DNA from: JBKPFU01 sp046728975 | Lineage (GTDB): Bacteria; Actinomycetota; Thermoleophilia; Gaiellales; Gaiellaceae | Length of the DNA: 14,296 nt | NCBI GenBank assembly: GCA_046728975.1 | Contig: JBKPFU010000167.1 | Coordinates: forward strand, 1-14,296 | Direction of reading: 5' to 3' | Shown: piece after piece, positions 11,866-14,296 of the stretch | Layout of the letters: each line of letters begins with the position of its first letter | How positions within the stretch are numbered: the stretch's first letter is position 1 | Made by a program: the position numbers and the translations under genes | Notes under the pieces: generated by a model | What the model was told of the DNA's origin: nothing | Databases searched by the model: none | The model's input: the letters and a program-made list of their open reading frames with translations, nothing else

Positions 11866-14250
11866 CTACCCGGCAGATAGAAGCCCGGGTCTGACTAGAC
11901 GCGCCGGCGCCTTCAACCCGGCATCGTTAACGCTCGGGTTGAGCGGCTCGGCAAGCGGCAACGCGCCGAACGAGGCGGCGCACCGCGCCTCGGGCGCATC
12001 GCCGTAGAGCGTGGTGCGTTGGCTCGGGACGCGTCCCACCGCCACGATCGCCTCCTCCATGCGCTCGGGCGGCAGCTCCTGGCCGTGCTCGGCGCCTGCG
12101 GCGCGCGAGATCGATTCGTTCATCAGCGTGCCCCCGAGATCGTTCGCGCCGGCGCGGAGGGCCGCCGCCGCGCCGTCGAGCCCGAGCTTCACCCATGACG
12201 CCTGGATGTTCGTGATCCAGGGGTGGAGCGCGAGCCGCCCAACGGCGTGCATGAGGATCGCCTCGCGGAAGGTCGGGCCCGGGCGCGCGCGCCCCTTCAG
12301 ATAGATCGGCGCCTCCATGTGCACGAACGGGAGCGGCACGAGCTCGGTGAACCCGCCGCTTCGCTTCTGCTGGTCACGCAGGCGCAGCAGGTGACGCGCC
12401 CAGCTCCGCGGGGTGTCGGCGTGGCCGAACATGATCGTCGTCGTCGAACGCAGGCCGACGCGGTGCGCGACGTCGTGGACGCGGAGCCATTGCCGCGTCG
12501 TCACCTTGTCGGGGCAGATGATCCTTCGCACCTCGTCGTCGAGGATCTCGGCTGCCGTGCCGGGCAGCGAGGCGAGGCCGGCCGCATGCAGCCGCGTCAG
12601 GTAGCCCTCGAGCTCGAGGCCGAGCGTGGCCGCACCCTGCCAAACCTCGAGCGCGGAGAACGCGTGCACGTGCAGATCGGGCAAGGCCTCCTTGATCGCA
12701 CGGCAGACGTCGACGTAGAAGTCGCCCGTGAAGCCCGGGTGGATCCCGCCCTGGAGGCAGATCTCGACGGCGCCGCGGTCCCACGCCTCCTTGGCGCGCC
12801 GGACGATCTCCTCGATCGGGACGAGGTAGGGCCGCCCTCGCAGGTTCTCGGCCAGCCGCCCTTTCGAGAAGGCGCAGAAGCCGCAGCGGAAGTAGCAGAC
12901 GTTCGTGTAGTTGACGTTTCGCGTCACCACGTACGTGACGGTGTCGCCGCAGACCTCCCTGCGAAGGCTGTCGGCGGCGTCGAGGACAGCGCGGAGATCG
13001 GCGCCGCGCGCTGAGAACAGCGTCACGACGTCGTCCTCCTCCAGCTCGACCGCCTCGCGCACCTTCGCGAGAGCCCTCGCCACATGCGTATCGGGGGCGG
13101 TCCTCCGACCGTTGAGAAGACGAGGAATCGGGGCCACGGCGCCGGCGGCCCAGCTGTCCTCTCTCGCTAGGCCGTCGGCGTCAACCTGTCGAAGTACGTG
13201 GCGTGCAACACGAGCCTCGGCCCACCTGTCCAAGTCGTGCACGTATTCCGGGTAGATCGCGAGGCGGGGGGCGAGCTCGAGCCCGGCCGCTTGTGTTGCA
13301 AGGCGCAAGCGTTCGAGCTCAGGCCACGGCGCTTCCGGGTTGACGTGGTCGATGGTGACGGGCGAGACGCCGCCCCAGTCGTTGATCCCCGCGTCCAGCA
13401 CCTTCGGGAAGTCGTCGTAGCTCAGGTTGGGCGGCGCCTGGATGTTCGCGTCTGCGCCCAGGAGGAGGCGCGCGGCCGCACAGGTCCAGAGAAGCTCCTC
13501 GAGCGGGGGCTCCGGCGCGGCCGCCATCCGAGTCCCCGGCTTGGCCCGGAAGTTCTGGATGATCACCTCCTGGATGTGGCCGTAGCGCTCGTGCAGCCGT
13601 CGGATCGCGAGCAGCGCCTCGAGCCGCTCGACCCGCGTCTCGCCGATCCCGATCAGGATCCCGGTCGTGAACGGCACCCGCGCGCGGCCTGCCGCCTCGA
13701 TCGTCGGGAGCCGCGCCTCTGGAAGCTTGTCGGGCGACCCGAAGTGCGGGCCGCCGCGCGCCGCGAGGCGCTCCGCCGTACCCTCTAGCATTAATCCCTG
13801 GGAGACGCTGACGTCGCGGAGCGCCGCGATGTCGTCTTCGGACATCACGCCGGGATTGAGGTGCGGCAGGAGGCCGGTCTCCTCGAGCACCAGCCGCGCG
13901 CAGCGGGCGAGATACTCGAGGGTCGTCGTGCAGCCGAGCGCGCGAAGCTCTGCCCGCGCGATGCGGTAACGGAGCTCCGGCTTGTCGCCGAGCGTGAAGA
14001 GCGCCTCGCGGCAGCCGGCGGCCGCTCCCGCCCGGGCGACGTCGAGCACCTCCTCCTCCGTCATGTAGGCGCGCTCGCCGCGTCGCGGCGGCCGGGCGAA
14101 CGTGCAGTAGTGACAGACGTCCCGGCACAGCTTCGTCAGCGGGATGAAGACCTTCGGCGAGTAGGTGACGAGCCGCCCGTGCCCGGCCGCCCGCAGTCGC
14201 GTCGCCTCCCCGGCCAGCTCGTACCAGCGCCGCTCGACCAGCGCCTCCAC
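11866..14250 (-). CDS. fbiC: Bifunctional FO synthase (CofG-CofH fusion)
   Basis: FbiC builds the deazaflavin FO, the chromophore of coenzyme F420, from tyrosine and a flavin-pathway ribityl-uracil using two radical-SAM active sites. The 794-residue product has a CofG half with CRDVCHYC (cysteines 42, 46, 49), HLNPGVMS, GSPDK, FTTGILIGIGET and QNFRAKPGT. Its CofH half has CYFRCGFC (cysteines 452, 456, 459), EICLQGGIHP, GTAAEILDDEVR, TTTIMFGH, ELVPLPFVH and ANDLGGTLMNESI. Fused FbiC is typical of Actinobacteria. GTG 14250 is chosen, 7 bases behind TAAGCT. The frame stays open to the window edge, so a longer N-terminus is possible, but no start codon is seen in those 46 bases. The C-terminal tail is about 25 residues beyond the conserved part. 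Confidence 0.95.
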   Translation of the reverse strand: MEALVERRWYELAGEATRLRAAGHGRLVTYSPKVFIPLTKLCRDVCHYCTFARPPRRGERAYMTEEEVLDVARAGAAAGCREALFTLGDKPELRYRIARAELRALGCTTTLEYLARCARLVLEETGLLPHLNPGVMSEDDIAALRDVSVSQGLMLEGTAERLAARGGPHFGSPDKLPEARLPTIEAAGRARVPFTTGILIGIGETRVERLEALLAIRRLHERYGHIQEVIIQNFRAKPGTRMAAAPEPPLEELLWTCAAARLLLGADANIQAPPNLSYDDFPKVLDAGINDWGGVSPVTIDHVNPEAPWPELERLRLATQAAGLELAPRLAIYPEYVHDLDRWAEARVARHVLRQVDADGLAREDSWAAGAVAPIPRLLNGRRTAPDTHVARALAKVREAVELEEDDVVTLFSARGADLRAVLDAADSLRREVCGDTVTYVVTRNVNYTNVCYFRCGFCAFSKGRLAENLRGRPYLVPIEEIVRRAKEAWDRGAVEICLQGGIHPGFTGDFYVDVCRAIKEALPDLHVHAFSALEVWQGAATLGLELEGYLTRLHAAGLASLPGTAAEILDDEVRRIICPDKVTTRQWLRVHDVAHRVGLRSTTTIMFGHADTPRSWARHLLRLRDQQKRSGGFTELVPLPFVHMEAPIYLKGRARPGPTFREAILMHAVGRLALHPWITNIQASWVKLGLDGAAAALRAGANDLGGTLMNESISRAAGAEHGQELPPERMEEAIVAVGRVPSQRTTLYGDAPEARCAASFGALPLAEPLNPSVNDAGLKAPARLVRPGLLSAG

Positions 14251-14257
14251 GCGGAGG

Positions 14258-14263
14258 AGCTTA
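14258..14263 (-). promoter_or_regulatory. -10 element for fbiC, leaderless candidate
   Basis: TAAGCT on the minus strand is followed by 7 bases and the GTG start of fbiC, the same spacing as at murJ. No Shine-Dalgarno precedes the GTG; the intervening CCTCCGC is in fact unlike one. The call rests on the spacing pattern alone, and no -35 is visible. Confidence 0.35.
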
Positions 14264-14296
14264 TGTGCTAGCCAATGTGTCCCTGCAGCTGTGAGC

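Noticed and set aside
1..14296. Mobile elements, CRISPR arrays, tRNA or rRNA genes
   Set aside because: No transposase or integrase motifs, no direct-repeat arrays and no tRNA-like cloverleaf or CCA-ended sequence were seen on either strand by eye.

Overview
The window is a GC-rich, densely packed chromosomal segment from an actinobacterium, most plausibly of the deep-branching Thermoleophilia (Gaiellales or Solirubrobacterales type). Three things point there. The gene order leuS-comEA-comEC-holA, then rpsT, murJ and lepA, is an actinobacterial housekeeping arrangement. CofG and CofH are fused into one F420-pathway FO synthase. Several genes seem to start on GTG right behind a -10 box, i.e. 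leaderless. The taxon is an inference. I see no insertion sequence, phage gene, CRISPR array, tRNA or rRNA.

Left part (1-5300). The first 23 codons of lepA (minus) lie just behind murJ (minus), the lipid II flippase. murJ is divergent from rpsT (plus, ribosomal protein S20), and the two share a 218-base region with a -10 box for each gene. rpsT converges on holA (DNA polymerase III delta), the last gene of a minus-strand run leuS > comEA > comEC > holA. comEA/comEC overlap by GTGA; comEC/holA overlap by about 90 bases. ComEC has the membrane channel but no C-terminal metallo-beta-lactamase domain.

Middle (5300-7900). leuS is preceded on its own strand by what looks like a complete ribosome-mediated attenuator: a six-codon leader peptide MVQLLE with two adjacent Leu codons, probably leaderless, then competing hairpins, an intrinsic terminator, and a Shine-Dalgarno plus GTG.

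Right-centre (7898-10894), all plus and tightly packed: a small cupin, a VOC/glyoxalase-like protein, lysA (diaminopimelate decarboxylase), a degenerate metallo-beta-lactamase-fold protein, a three-helix membrane protein and a 25-residue hydrophobic microprotein. The conserved LysA N-terminus starts only three bases after the VOC stop, is in the same frame, and contains no ATG, GTG or TTG, so a CTG start (or read-through of TAG) must be considered. The microprotein has a strong Shine-Dalgarno sequestered in a perfect 9-bp hairpin, preceded by a mini-ORF MKVRR whose sequence can form the competing hairpin. This is the layout of a translational attenuator.

Right end (10913-14296). A strong hairpin with a U-tract only for the minus strand is followed by a DUF1385 (YqhQ-like) membrane protein on the plus strand. 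This converges on fbiC (minus), the bifunctional FO synthase that makes the deazaflavin chromophore of coenzyme F420.
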